DNA of 30,877 nucleotides from Bacteroidales bacterium (lineage in GTDB: Bacteria; Bacteroidota; Bacteroidia; Bacteroidales; Bacteroidaceae). The notes under the pieces are model-generated. The model saw only the letters and a list, made by a program, of their open reading frames with translations, had not been told where the DNA came from and did not search any database. The translations under genes were made by a program, and so were the position numbers. Below, in pieces: positions 8,464 to 17,200 of this stretch. The DNA is taken from positions 1 to 30,877 of the forward strand of contig SFPF01000055.1 in the NCBI GenBank assembly GCA_004552155.1. The letters run 5' to 3'. Each line of letters starts with the position of its first letter. The stretch's first letter is position 1.

Positions 8464-8568
8464 ATGCGCGGCTTGTCGAAGCGCACCACGCTCACAAGCG
8501 GATGCACCGTTTCAAAGCCGTAGAAATTCGTTGAACTGCCGGACGGAGTTATAATAAATCTCTTTCAT
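8464..8568 (-). pseudogene. N-terminal remnant of an AraC-family regulator
   Basis: On the minus strand an ATG at 8568 gives MKEIYYNSVRQFNEF. After removing one T from the TTT at about 8527-8530 it continues YGFETVHPLVSVVRFDKPR. The ETxHPLVSVVxF string is characteristic of the sensor-domain start of many Bacteroidota AraC regulators (recognised from memory). Only about 35 residues remain; similarity stops near 8464, where the inverted-repeat region begins, and no DNA-binding domain follows. It points away from the SLC13 permease gene, as AraC regulators often do from the genes they control. Confidence 0.6.
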
Positions 8569-8731
8569 AATCGGGAAAGTTAGCGGGTTTTACTGATTTT
8601 CAAAGGACAATGCAAGGTTACGCCTGTAAAATCAATCCGAAATTACCAGAACTTTGGGAAAAGTTACCATTTTTGAGATTTTTTGCGGGTGCGGCATGAA
8701 ATTATAACCCGAGCAAGAGGATTTTATTGCT

Positions 8732-8739
8732 TAACTTTG
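8732..8739 (+). promoter_or_regulatory. Bacteroidota -7 element for the SLC13 permease
   Basis: TAACTTTG matches TAnnTTTG and lies 31 bp before the ATG at 8771. No TTG-type -33 element is visible at the usual 19-20 nt upstream, so only the -7 box is supported. Confidence 0.5.
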
Positions 8740-8770
8740 CATACCAAATCCCCTTAATCTTATTAGAAAC

Positions 8771-10569
8771 ATGACCGTCACGATTATTATCCTTTGTCTC
8801 TCGGCCATTTTGTTTGTCAACGGCCGCATTCGCTCTGACCTCGTCGCCGTGTCTACGGCACTCTCGCTCGTGCTTTGCGGCATCTTGTCGCCCGAGGAAG
8901 CATTGGCGGGCTTCGCCAATCCCATTGTCATCATGATGGCAGGCTTGTTCGTCGTGGGAGAAGGCATTTTCAGTACGGGACTGGCAGGGCGCGTAGGACA
9001 TAAGATAATGGGACTGGCCGGCGGCAACGAGACGCGGCACTTTGTGCTCGTGATGCTCGCCACCTCGCTGGTCGGGGCATTTGTGAGCAACACGGGCACC
9101 GTGGCGCTGATGCTTCCCATCGTGGTGAGCCTGTGCCGCGCCGCAGGGTTCTCGCAGTCGCGCCTGCTGATGCCGCTCGCCTTTGCGGGCAGCATGGGCG
9201 GAATGCTCACGCTCATCGGCACGCCGCCCAACCTCATCGTGCGCGATGCGCTGGTGCAGGCCGGTTACGCGCCGCTGGGGTTCTTCTCGTTCGCGCCCGT
9301 CGGCATATTGTGCATCGTCACGGGCATACTCATACTCCTGCCGCTCACACGCCGCTTCCTGAAAGGCAATGGTCAAACGGCGACGAAGCCTTCGGGGAAA
9401 TCGCCCGTTCAACTGGCGGAAGAGTATAAGCTCACACAGGGACTGACGCGCCTCGTCATCGAGGCGGGGTCGCCTTTTGCGGGGAAAACGCTGCGCGAAC
9501 TCGACGTGTACGGCCGTTACGGCATCACCGTGTTTGAAATACGCCGCACCTCGCAGACTGGCGGCGGTGCGCTCTCAGCGAAGGCGACCAGCTCTTCCTG
9601 AGCGGCGCACCGCAAAGCGTGGAACTCCTCGCGGCCGAAAACCGACTCAAAATCACCAAACCGAAGAAAGGCGGCAACCTGCACTTCTATGATATCGGCT
9701 TGGCCGAAATCCTCGTTCTTCCCTCCTCCTCACTCGTGGGGCAAAGCGTGGCGGAAGCCGCTTTCCGCGAGCAGCACGGACTGAACGTCTATGGCGTGAA
9801 GCGCCACGAGCAACATATTACCTCCAACCTCAAAGACCTCAAACTCCATGCCGCCGACATTCTCTTGGTGCAAGGTCCGTGGAGCAACATCGCGCGGCTG
9901 AATAGGGACGAAGGGCGTGAGTGGGTCGTTATCGGGCAGCCCGAGAAACAGGCAGCACGCATCACGCTCGACTACAAAGCCCCCTTGGCGGCTTTTATCA
10001 TGGTGGCGATGGTTGCCGTGATGGCTTTGCCATTCATTCCCGTGGCGCCCGTCACGGCTGTAATGCTGGCGGCAGTCGCCATGGTGTTTACCGGATGCGT
10101 GCGCAGCGTGGAGGCGGCATACAAGAGCATCAATTGGGAAAGCATTGTGCTCTTCGGCGCAATGCTCCCCATGTCTACGGCATTGGAAAAGACGGGCGCA
10201 TCGTCTGCCATATCCTCCGGCCTCGTGGCAACTGTGGGCGATGCCGGGCCCTACGTGCTGCTCGCCGCTATCTACCTGGCGACCTCCGTCATGACCTTCT
10301 TCATTTCAAATACCGTCACCGCCGTACTCATGTCGCCCATCGCCCTCGCAGCGGCCACGGCACAGGGCGTGAGCGCGGTGCCCATGCTGATGGCCGTGAC
10401 GGTAGCGGCAAGTATGTGTTTCGCCTCTCCGTTTTCCACTCCTCCCAATGCCCTCGTAATGTCGGCGGGCGGCTACCGCGCTATCGACTATGTGCGTGTT
10501 GGTTTGCCCTTACAAATCGTCACGGCCATCGTCATGATCATCGCCCTTCCCCTACTATTCCCTTTCTAA
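8771..10569 (+). pseudogene. SLC13-type permease with internal RCK_C/TrkA_C domains, frameshifted
   Basis: Inner-membrane permease of the SLC13/DASS-like group with two cytoplasmic TrkA_C (RCK_C) domains in the middle, often annotated as a sulfate or dicarboxylate transporter; the substrate cannot be read from sequence. The N-terminal helices include FVSNTGTVALMLPIV and GSMGGMLTLIGTPPNLIV, the repeated SNT and TPPN motifs of the family; the C-terminal half has FFISNTVTAVLMSPIA and FSTPPNALVMSAGGY. The first RCK_C domain (LTRLVIEAGSPFAGKTLREL) breaks at about 9550-9575: the first frame ends at 9601 while the other resumes at ALSEGDQLFLSG. Homologues have roughly 10-20 more residues between EIRR and the EGD block, so a short deletion is likely. 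Joined, it would be about 600 residues. Confidence 0.87.
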
Positions 10570-10617
10570 ATATATATCCCAGCGCAATTTCCGCCCGATA
10601 ATAGCAGAAAGTTGCAG

Positions 10618-10640
10618 GCAATTTGCAAAAAATTGCTTTT
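10618..10640 (+). terminator. Possible weak terminator after the SLC13 permease
   Basis: A 7-bp stem GCAATTT/AAATTGC with a short A-rich loop is followed by TTTT, about 50 bp after the permease stop. The stem is AT-rich, so this is a modest candidate. Confidence 0.4.
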
Positions 10641-10644
10641 CCCC

Positions 10645-10675
10645 TTGTTCATATCGGCAACAATGCCTACCTTTG
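10645..10675 (+). promoter_or_regulatory. Promoter of tRNA-Lys
   Basis: TTG at 10645-10647 and TACCTTTG at 10668-10675 are 20 nt apart, close to the Bacteroidota -33/-7 arrangement. Transcription would start near 10682, about 20 nt before the mature tRNA. Confidence 0.65.
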
Positions 10676-10701
10676 CACTCGCTTTTAAGCAATAAAGGTT
10701 T

Positions 10702-10774
10702 GATTCGCTAGCTCAGCTGGTAGAGCACAACACTTTTAATGTTGGGGTCTTGGGTTCGAGCCCCAAGCGAATCA
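10702..10774 (+). tRNA. tRNA-Lys (anticodon UUU)
   Basis: A complete cloverleaf of 73 nt. The acceptor stem is GATTCGC (10702-10708) with GCGAATC (10767-10773) and discriminator A10774. The D stem is GCTC/GAGC. The anticodon stem is CAACA/TGTTG with loop CTTTTAA, giving anticodon TTT at 10735-10737. The T arm is TTGGG-TTCGAGC-CCCAA. The CCA end is not encoded. It has its own promoter and is followed by a terminator. Confidence 0.97.
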
Positions 10775-10790
10775 CTTCTTTTGAAACTTC

Positions 10791-10830
10791 AAAAGGCTTG
10801 CTCGGTAATACGGGCAAGCCTTTTATTTTT
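10791..10830 (+). terminator. Terminator after tRNA-Lys
   Basis: A perfect 11-bp stem AAAAGGCTTGC (10791-10801) and GCAAGCCTTTT (10814-10824) with a 12-nt loop, then ATTTTT. It lies between the tRNA and the convergent trkH gene. The A-rich 5' side means it may also act on the minus strand. Confidence 0.85.
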
Positions 10831-10869
10831 GCAAAACTCTGTTTTTAGGCAGTTTGTCGGTGATTTGCC

Positions 10870-12345
10870 TCAATGCTCTTTCCAAAGCCCGGGATAGAAG
10901 GCCATGAGCAGGCCGAAGATTTCGAGGCGGCCGATGAGCATCAGCGCAGAAGTGAGCCATTTTGCGGCATCGGGCATTGCCGCCCAGGAATATGCCGGGC
11001 CGTAGGCACCGAGTGCGGGACCCGTGTTGCCCATTGCAGAAACGGCGGTGCTGATTGCCTCCATGAAGGGCAGGCCCATGGCCATGAGCAGCAGCCAGCC
11101 TAAGAAGAGGCACGTCATGTAGCTGACAATGAATACAAGCACAGTGGTAAGGATGCGCGGCTCCATGATGTGGCCCGATACCTTTAAGGGCAGTATGGCG
11201 CGGGGGTGCAAAATCTGGCGGAACTGGTTGCGGATGGCGCGGAACGCTATCAAGAGGCGCATGTTCTTGACACCACCGCCCGTCGAGCCGGTGCAGCCGC
11301 CCGCCACCATGGCAAAGAGCAGCAAAGGCCAGGTGAATTGCGGCCATTGGGCGTAATCGTCGGTGGCGAAACCGCAAGAGGTGTGTAGCGAAACCACTTG
11401 GAACAAAGCAGCGCGCACGGCCTTTTCCACATCATATTGGTTGATGAAGATGAGGGAAAGGGAGATGACGGCTGTCAAAATCAACACAGATTTCATATAC
11501 CAAAGCAACTCGTCGTCGCGAAAGAGGGTGCGGAAACGGCCTTTTAGGGCAAGCACGTAGAGGGGGAAGCTGACGGCGGAGATAAACATGAAGACCGTGA
11601 TGACGTACTCGATAAACGGCGAGTTCCAGTAGGCAATGCTGGCTTGCTTCGTGGAAAAGCCGCCCGTGGCGGTGGTGGTGATGGCGTGGCACACGGCATC
11701 GAACGGTTCCATGCCGCCCACCCACAGCAGCACGCCTTCGATGCAGGTGATAACGATGTAGAACGAGCCGATGTAGCGGGCCATAACTGCGACTTTCGGA
11801 TGGACTTTGATGTGCTTCACGCCAGTGGATTCGGTCATGAAGAGCAGTTGCCCGCTGCCGCCGAAGATGGGCAGCAGCGCCATGCTGAAGAACACGATAC
11901 CGAGGCCGCCGATCCATTGCGTGAGGCTGCGCCAGAAGAGCAAGCCGTGGGGCAGGGCTTCGATGTTGTCGAGAATGCTTGCGCCCGTGGTGGTGAAGTC
12001 GGTCACGCTGGGAATATAGTTGCCCAAGCGATAGGGCAGCATGCCGAGCAGCGTAAAGAGTATCCACGAGATGCCCACAATGAGGTACGCGTCGCGCCGC
12101 CCCATCATCTTCATAGCCTTTCGTCCATAGAGCATCAGCCCCAAGCCGCAGGCCACCGTAATCAGTATGGAGTATAGAAAATAAATGGCATCGCCTTCCT
12201 TGTAAATCAGCGACACGCCGCCGGCTATGCCCAGCAACACTGCCTCGAAGAGCAGCAGGACGCCGAGCACGCGCGCCGTCATTTTCAGGTTGATCAAGCC
12301 TTCGCGGCAAAGTTCTGCGGATATATTTTTAGAGAATGAGTGCAT
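10870..12345 (-). CDS. trkH: TrkH-family potassium uptake protein
   Basis: Inner-membrane K+ (or Na+-coupled K+) channel subunit of the TrkH/KtrB family. The 491-residue product has the four pore-loop repeats expected: TTTGASILDNIEALP near residue 137, TTTATGGFSTK near 229, HTSCGFATDDY near 322 and SAMGNTGPALG near 435, each with the filter glycine. The C-terminal FGLLMAFYPGLWKEH is a normal ending. A TrkA-type regulatory subunit is not present in the window. The gene is intact and starts 5 bp after the EamA stop, so the two are probably co-transcribed. It converges on tRNA-Lys. Confidence 0.93.
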   Translation of the reverse strand: MHSFSKNISAELCREGLINLKMTARVLGVLLLFEAVLLGIAGGVSLIYKEGDAIYFLYSILITVACGLGLMLYGRKAMKMMGRRDAYLIVGISWILFTLLGMLPYRLGNYIPSVTDFTTTGASILDNIEALPHGLLFWRSLTQWIGGLGIVFFSMALLPIFGGSGQLLFMTESTGVKHIKVHPKVAVMARYIGSFYIVITCIEGVLLWVGGMEPFDAVCHAITTTATGGFSTKQASIAYWNSPFIEYVITVFMFISAVSFPLYVLALKGRFRTLFRDDELLWYMKSVLILTAVISLSLIFINQYDVEKAVRAALFQVVSLHTSCGFATDDYAQWPQFTWPLLLFAMVAGGCTGSTGGGVKNMRLLIAFRAIRNQFRQILHPRAILPLKVSGHIMEPRILTTVLVFIVSYMTCLFLGWLLLMAMGLPFMEAISTAVSAMGNTGPALGAYGPAYSWAAMPDAAKWLTSALMLIGRLEIFGLLMAFYPGLWKEH

Positions 12346-12350
12346 AAGCG

Positions 12351-13271
12351 TTATTTCTTATCTCTGTTTATCAGATAGATGCCCAGCGCGGCCAGTCCGC
12401 CCGCGAGGAGATATTTCGCATAAAAGGTCTCGCCGAGGCAGAGGCAGGAGGTCACCGCGCCCACCACGGGGATAAGGCTGTTGTAGATAGCGATTTTGCC
12501 TACGGGATTGCAGGTGAGGAGTTTGTTGTAGAGGGCAAACGACACGGTGGAGATGAACACCAGCCCCATAAACACGAGCACGCCGGCGAGGTTGAGGCTG
12601 ACGGGCGGTTCGTGCATCAGCAGCCCCGGAATGACGAGCATCGCGCCGCCGAAGAGCAGGCTGTAGCCCGTGCCGACAAACACGTTCACTCGCTGCCCCA
12701 AGCCGCGCGTAAGCAGTCCGGCGAAAGCGGAGCAGAGGGCGTTGAGGATTATCATGCCGTCGCCCATAAAGGTGAAGCTGCCCGAGGCTGCGCCGTTGAG
12801 GTTAAGTGCCAGCAGTCCCGCTATGCCCACGGCGCAGCCCGCAAGTTTGCGCGGGGTGAGACGATCTGACTTAAAAAACAGGCAGGCCAGTATCACCACG
12901 GCAAATGTCCCGAGGGAATTGAGAATGGCTGCGCGTGCGCCTTCGCTGTGCGACAGGCCTATGTAAAAGAAGGCGTAATGCAGCGAAGTGTTCAGCAGGG
13001 CATAGAGCAAGATATACCAAGCATCGGCCTTGCGCCGCAGATTGAAATCGAGCCGCTTGCCGCCGGCGAGCATCAGGATGATTAGTCCCGAGAGGGCGAA
13101 GCGCAGTCCGGCAAACACCATCTTCGACCCCGTCATTTCGGGCGTGATGCTAAGCGCCCCGAAGCCCATTTTGATGAGCGGGTAAGCCCAACCCCACAAA
13201 ACGGCGCAGGTGAGCGCAAGCATTGCCACCCAGAGAGGGTGCTGGAAAACGGAGATGCCGTCGCGTTTCAT
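12351..13271 (-). CDS. EamA/DMT family transporter
   Basis: Drug/metabolite transporter superfamily exporter (EamA type) in the inner membrane; substrate unknown. The 306-residue product has about ten hydrophobic helices arranged as two EamA repeats. The first begins at LTCAVLWGWAYPLIKMGF (residues 18-35) and carries GLRFALSGLIIL and LHYAFFYIGLSHSEGARAAIL. The second has ALCSAFAGLLTRGL and ends with SLIPVVGAVTSCLCLGETFYAKYLLAGGLAA split across residues 265-296, a typical EamA end. It lies first in a two-gene unit with trkH. A GGGGCGTAT-armed palindrome sits just upstream at 13288-13315. Confidence 0.9.
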   Translation of the reverse strand: MKRDGISVFQHPLWVAMLALTCAVLWGWAYPLIKMGFGALSITPEMTGSKMVFAGLRFALSGLIILMLAGGKRLDFNLRRKADAWYILLYALLNTSLHYAFFYIGLSHSEGARAAILNSLGTFAVVILACLFFKSDRLTPRKLAGCAVGIAGLLALNLNGAASGSFTFMGDGMIILNALCSAFAGLLTRGLGQRVNVFVGTGYSLLFGGAMLVIPGLLMHEPPVSLNLAGVLVFMGLVFISTVSFALYNKLLTCNPVGKIAIYNSLIPVVGAVTSCLCLGETFYAKYLLAGGLAALGIYLINRDKK

Positions 13272-13287
13272 ATATTCCGTATAAGCA

Positions 13288-13533
13288 AAGGGGCGTATCG
13301 CGCAATACGCCCCTTATGTCATTTGTTATTTAGTAGACAAGTTTACAAGTAAACAAGTAGACGAGACAGAAATGTCGTGAAGCGAGCGCAAGCCGAACTT
13401 GTAAACTATATTTTATATTAGAAACTTGTCTTGTTGCTTTGAGATTTTCGGCTGCGCTCGGCAATTTAAGTAAACTTATTGCACTCGCTTGCACGAAAAT
13501 TTCCTCGTATACTCGTTTACTTGTTTACTACTC
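13288..13533. repeat. GGGCG palindrome plus octamer/hairpin repeat cluster (copy C)
   Basis: An 11-bp stem AAGGGGCGTAT/ATACGCCCCTT (13288-13298, 13305-13315) lies in front of the EamA gene. Then come octamers (GTAGACAA/GTAAACAA type, 8-bp step) at 13332-13366, a degenerate module half at 13375-13405, an inverted module at 13442-13500 (ATTTTCGGCTGCGCTCGGCAA to the GCACGAAAAT end), and octamers in the opposite sense at 13503-13533 running into the 3' end of the next gene. The arrangement mirrors the copy at 1532-1728. No gene is seen in this gap. Confidence 0.75.
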
Positions 13534-13944
13534 AGCCTTTTCTTCTTCAGCCTCAACGAAATCCGTGCAGCCGCCGGCCACGAGGATATTATACCATTGG
13601 ATGAGCTTGCGGATGTCGGAGAAATGCACGCGGTCGCGGTCGTAGTCGGGCACTACGGCTGCCATAAAGTCTGCCAGTTCTTCGTTTGTGGCTTCTTTGT
13701 AGTTCACGCCGGTTGCCTTTCCGCCTTCGTGCTGCTTGATGGCGTCGAAGATTTCCATGAGGGGGCGGTCTTCGCCTTCGGTGTACATGGAAACTTCATT
13801 GAGGGCGGTGACGCGGTCGCGCGCGCCAGCCGGCATACGCTTCTTTTGCGCGTCGATGCTTTCTACGATGAGCATACCTCTACCTTGGGAAATCAGACGG
13901 TATAAACCGGGGCGGCCTGCAATGGCCAGGATTGTGTCCTTCAT
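13528..13944 (-). CDS. DUF5606-type conserved protein
   Basis: A 138-residue cytoplasmic protein conserved in Bacteroidota, without known function. It opens MKDTILAIAGRPGLYRLISQGRGMLIVESID, a run I recognise as the DUF5606 N-terminus, followed by VTALNEVSMYTEGEDRPLMEIFDAI and an acidic tail EAEEEKAE. The start at 13944 is preferred over an upstream ATG at 14019 because the family begins MKDTILAIAG. It lies 133 bp downstream of coaE on the same strand and has a possible promoter of its own. The stop is next to an octamer repeat. Confidence 0.75.
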   Translation of the reverse strand: MKDTILAIAGRPGLYRLISQGRGMLIVESIDAQKKRMPAGARDRVTALNEVSMYTEGEDRPLMEIFDAIKQHEGGKATGVNYKEATNEELADFMAAVVPDYDRDRVHFSDIRKLIQWYNILVAGGCTDFVEAEEEKAE

Positions 13945-13994
13945 TGTTTGTGTGATTTGTGATTTGATTATTGATATTAAGTAGGGGCGCATGG

Positions 13995-14002
13995 CAAAGA
14001 TA
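13995..14002 (-). promoter_or_regulatory. Possible -7 element for the DUF5606-type gene
   Basis: On the minus strand TATCTTTG matches TAnnTTTG and lies about 50 nt before the start at 13944. The upstream TTG is not at the ideal distance. Just upstream is an AGAGC-AAGCTCT hairpin in the coaE-DUF5606 gap. Confidence 0.4.
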
Positions 14003-14077
14003 GTGCAAGGCGAGTGCAATAGAGCTTGCTCTAATTGCCGAGCCGCAGCCTATCTTATTTAAAACGCCCTCATAACG

Positions 14078-14677
14078 TCATTTTCTGACCGTTGTTATTT
14101 TCTCCAAAAATTCTTCAAGCAACTGCCGCGTGTCCTCGCCGCCCGCGTTGGGTAGCACATAGTCGGCGCGCCGCGCCTTTTCTTCTTCGGGCATTTGCAG
14201 CCCGATCCATTTCAGGGCGCACGCCTCGCTGATGTTGTCGCGCCGCATCACGCGCTGCAAACGCACGTTAAGGGGGGCGCTGACCAGCAGGCTGCAATCT
14301 ACGAAACGGTCGAAACGGGCTTCGAAAAGCAGGGCGCATTCCATAAACACCGCGCCGGCGTGCCTTTCGGCAAAGGCGGCAAACGCCTGCGCCACGCGCG
14401 GATGCACCACCGCGTCTACCTGGGCAGCGGCTTCGCGACCCTTGCAGAGATGCGCGGCGAGCACGGGTTTCGCCAGCGTGCCGTCGGGCGCATAGACTTC
14501 TTCGCCGACAATCTGCCGCAGGGCGGCTTTCACTTCCGCATCGCCGCGAATGATGCGCTTGGCCTCGTCGTCGCAGTAGAACACGGGATAGCCCATTTCT
14601 TCCAACAGCCGGCACACGTGGCTCTTGCCGCTGCCTATGCCGCCCGTCACGCCTATCTTTATCCGCTTCTCCTGCAT
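14078..14677 (-). CDS. coaE: Dephospho-CoA kinase
   Basis: CoaE phosphorylates the 3'-hydroxyl of dephospho-CoA with ATP, the last step of coenzyme A synthesis. The 199-residue product has the P-loop GGIGSGKS at residues 12-19, the acceptor-region YCDDEAK near 34-40, VVHPRVAQAF near 87 and the lid segment QRVMRRDNISEACALKWI. Length is normal for the family and the frame is intact. It begins 3 bp after the YbbR-type gene stop, within the minus-strand run nusB-yajC-ybbR-coaE that is common in Bacteroidales. Confidence 0.93.
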   Translation of the reverse strand: MQEKRIKIGVTGGIGSGKSHVCRLLEEMGYPVFYCDDEAKRIIRGDAEVKAALRQIVGEEVYAPDGTLAKPVLAAHLCKGREAAAQVDAVVHPRVAQAFAAFAERHAGAVFMECALLFEARFDRFVDCSLLVSAPLNVRLQRVMRRDNISEACALKWIGLQMPEEEKARRADYVLPNAGGEDTRQLLEEFLEKITTVRK

Positions 14678-14680
14678 CGC

Positions 14681-15685
14681 TCAGTTCGTTTCAGATGCCT
14701 CGCCCTCGGGGATTTCTTCGATGATATACTCCACGCTCTCGGGCTGGATGCGTACATGCGACACGCCGGGCGGAATGGATTTCAGCGCGAGGCGGCACGA
14801 GGTAGACTTGCTCGCCACGAGCTCTTCGTATTCCAAAGATATGGTGAAGTTGGCGGCGGTGATGCTGCGGTACATGCCCATGCTCACTTGGAACGTTACG
14901 CTTACTTGCGTGGGAAACGTGCGGAGTTGCTTCGTGGCGGGGAAGTTGGCCTGCCGCACGGGCACTTGCACCGTCTTCTCTACCAATCTGTCCACGCAGA
15001 GCATCACCTCCGTCTCGGCTGGCACGAACTTCGCGCCGCGTACGGGGTCGAACGGCGCTTTCTGCACCACGGTGTCGGTCATGGCCGTGAGGTTCAGCGG
15101 GTGTACGTAGGCTGCCGTGATGGTGTCGAGCAGGGTGCGCGAGGCATAGACCAATACACTGTCGGGCTTGAGGTGAATTTCGGTCAGCGAGTGGGTCTCG
15201 TCGGGGCGGTACACGCCTTGCAGCCGCACGGGCACCTTGCGGCACAGGCCGTAGTTGTAGTAAAATTCGAGGTTGTCGGGCCTCGCCGCCACAAGGCGCG
15301 TGCCCTGAGAGAACTGCGACGAGATTTGCTTCAGCACGTCCGACACGGGAATAACCACGTGCCCGGTGGCGTTGGCGTAGGTGGCGAAGTCGATGACAAT
15401 GGGCGTGAAATCCTTGCCGTAGGCATAGTCAAGGAGTACAATGCCTCGGTCGGCGAGCGTCACGTGCACCGCCTCGGGCAAATCTGTCGTCACCACCACG
15501 CCCTTAGGCACGCCGCGCAGTTCCACAGGTATGGCAAACTCGCGCTCGTAACTCTCATTGAGGGCCTGGAAAAACCAGAAGACGGTGGAGAGACAGAGAA
15601 AAAACAGAAAAATCAAAGCCTGCTTGTCCCACATTCGGGAAAAGCAAACCTTGATTATCCGTTTTATGTCGGTAAAACCGGTCAT
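14681..15685 (-). CDS. YbbR-like domain protein
   Basis: Membrane-anchored protein with YbbR-like beta repeats facing the periplasm. A single transmembrane segment (ALIFLFFLCLSTVFWFFQAL) follows a short basic cytoplasmic start. The remainder contains several repeats with the pattern PVELRGVPKGVVVTTDLP, PVRLQGVYRPDETHS and PVRQANFPATKQLRTFP, ending SVEYIIEEIPEGE. In Bacillus the YbbR protein is linked to the c-di-AMP cyclase CdaA; in Bacteroidales the gene usually sits between yajC and coaE, as here. The start at 15685 (MTGFTDIKR) is chosen over 15703 because homologues begin close to this sequence; both are in frame. Confidence 0.85.
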   Translation of the reverse strand: MTGFTDIKRIIKVCFSRMWDKQALIFLFFLCLSTVFWFFQALNESYEREFAIPVELRGVPKGVVVTTDLPEAVHVTLADRGIVLLDYAYGKDFTPIVIDFATYANATGHVVIPVSDVLKQISSQFSQGTRLVAARPDNLEFYYNYGLCRKVPVRLQGVYRPDETHSLTEIHLKPDSVLVYASRTLLDTITAAYVHPLNLTAMTDTVVQKAPFDPVRGAKFVPAETEVMLCVDRLVEKTVQVPVRQANFPATKQLRTFPTQVSVTFQVSMGMYRSITAANFTISLEYEELVASKSTSCRLALKSIPPGVSHVRIQPESVEYIIEEIPEGEASETN

Positions 15686-15719
15686 CGTTTCGTGGCGGCG
15701 CAAGGGCCACCGGCGCAGA

Positions 15720-16025
15720 TTATTTCTTCTCGGCCAAAGGATTGATGGCGCTCTTGGCGAACTTAATCTTAACGCCCGTGGCCACTTCGAGCGTCACGGT
15801 GTTTTCGGCCTCGTCGATACTGCGCACCGTGCCGTAGATGCCGCCGATGGTCACAACGTCCTGACCTACGGACAGTGCCGAGCGGAACTTCTCGATTTCC
15901 TTCTGCTTCTTGTTTTGCGGACGGATCATGAAGAAATACATGATGGCGAAGAGGACTACCATCATAAGGATCATGGACATACCGCTACCGCCCTGTGCTT
16001 GGGCTTGCAATAAATAAAGAGTCAT
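15720..16025 (-). CDS. yajC: Preprotein translocase subunit YajC
   Basis: YajC is a small single-pass membrane protein that associates with SecDF and helps SecYEG-dependent secretion. The 101-residue product has a short N-terminus, the membrane helix MSMILMMVVLFAIMYFFMI at residues 16-34, the signature RPQNKKQKE immediately after it, then a soluble domain with GIYGTVRSIDEAENTVTLEVATGV split around residues 62-85. It lies 58 bp downstream of nusB; the gap holds a GGGCGC/GCGCCC hairpin (16045-16062). Confidence 0.94.
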   Translation of the reverse strand: MTLYLLQAQAQGGSGMSMILMMVVLFAIMYFFMIRPQNKKQKEIEKFRSALSVGQDVVTIGGIYGTVRSIDEAENTVTLEVATGVKIKFAKSAINPLAEKK

Positions 16026-16083
16026 GGTCTTGGGGAATGTTTGGGCGCGAAGGCTGCGCCCGATTATTGATTAGTGAATAATA

Positions 16084-16968
16084 TTATCTCGTTTTGTTCA
16101 GGATGCCCTGCTCGTGGAGGTTCTTCACGATGCCGTCGAGCATGCCGTTGATGTAAGAGGCGCTTTTGGGCGTGCTGTACACCTTGGCGATGTCGAGATA
16201 TTCGTTGAACGTGACGTTCAGGGGAATGGTGGGGAAGGTGAGTATCTCGGCCCAGTTGCGCGTGTTGTCGCGAATGAAGCCGCGGAGCTCGGCGTCGCGC
16301 GTAAGCGTGGCGTGGAAGAGGTCCTGCGCAAAGCGGCGGTCGTCGTCGGAACTGAATTCGGGCAGCAGGGGCATTTCCTCGTTGCTCTCTTCCGTGAAGC
16401 GCTTGATGGTTTTCAAGACGAACGAGTCGATGATTTCCTTGTCGTCGTTCCAATAGAGGCTGTGGTCTTCGAGCATGGAGTCGATGTCCTCATTGTCGCA
16501 GATATACGTTTTATAGAATTTGCGAATCAGTTCGCGGTCGGCGGCGAAGGAGAAATCGGCCTTGTCCACATAGAGCCCGAAGATGTCGCTGTCGATAAAG
16601 TCGGAGTAGAGGCGTTTCACGAGATTTTCCTCCTCGTCCCAGGCAGCCTTCTGATTTTCTATGTATTCGTTGAGTGCCTTGTTGCTTCTGAGCAGGAGGA
16701 GCAACTTGTTGCCGGCAAGGATTTGGTCGGTTGAATTGTTTGAGACTGCGCCGCTGCGCTGCTCTCTCGCGAGGCGCTGCTCGTTGCGCCGCGCGGCGTA
16801 CTTTTGGATTTCCACGAGCAGGCTCAGGAGATAGAGATACAGTTCGTAAGCCTTGCTCATGCTGAAATTGAGTTCCTTTTCAGCAACGTCCAAAGATTTA
16901 CCCTCGTTTTGATAGAACGAATAAGTCAGCTGAACCACTTTCAGCCTGATCATTTCTCTGTTTATCAT
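16084..16968 (-). CDS. nusB: Transcription antitermination factor NusB, extended Bacteroidota form
   Basis: NusB binds boxA RNA with NusE (S10) and supports antitermination of rRNA operons. This is the long form seen in Bacteroidota: 294 residues against about 140 in E. coli. It starts MINREMIRLKVVQLTYSFY, like the RNA-binding N-terminal helix of the family. The middle is an extended helical insert, and the C-terminal part has LRGFIRDNTRNWAEILTFPTIPLNVTFNEYLDIAKVYS split across residues 228-265, where the conserved NEYLDIAK helix corresponds to the classic NEAVELAK of short NusB. A well-formed promoter lies at 17004-17035. It heads the nusB-yajC-ybbR-coaE unit. Confidence 0.9.
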   Translation of the reverse strand: MINREMIRLKVVQLTYSFYQNEGKSLDVAEKELNFSMSKAYELYLYLLSLLVEIQKYAARRNEQRLAREQRSGAVSNNSTDQILAGNKLLLLLRSNKALNEYIENQKAAWDEEENLVKRLYSDFIDSDIFGLYVDKADFSFAADRELIRKFYKTYICDNEDIDSMLEDHSLYWNDDKEIIDSFVLKTIKRFTEESNEEMPLLPEFSSDDDRRFAQDLFHATLTRDAELRGFIRDNTRNWAEILTFPTIPLNVTFNEYLDIAKVYSTPKSASYINGMLDGIVKNLHEQGILNKTR

Positions 16969-17003
16969 ACTGTTTTATAAACTTTCATAGAAGATAAGCG
17001 GTG

Positions 17004-17035
17004 CAAAGTTACGCTTTGCCGCCCGATGGGCAAAA
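17004..17035 (-). promoter_or_regulatory. Promoter of the nusB operon
   Basis: On the minus strand TTTTG (17031-17035) and TAACTTTG (17004-17011) are separated by exactly 19 nt, a full match to the Bacteroidota sigma-ABfr arrangement. It sits about 36 nt before the nusB start. Confidence 0.8.
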
Positions 17036-17200
17036 TAAAAGCCGTGATTTTCTTATAAGATAAGGTTGAAATGTCAGGTCGGCGGGAGCAATTTTTGGCG
17101 TAACGGCAGGCAATCTTTTTGCAAGCAGGAAAACAGAAAAGTCGGGGCTTATGCCTATATTTGCAGCGGCATGCCAGCCACTGTAATATCATATGGTGTC

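Noticed and set aside
9601..9619. Two separate half-size permease genes
   Set aside because: The second frame starts inside the RCK_C domain and overlaps the expected junction; a single broken gene explains both halves.
14195..15745. 516-codon plus-strand open frame opposite coaE and ybbR
   Set aside because: The minus-strand genes carry clear motifs; this frame is their antisense shadow.
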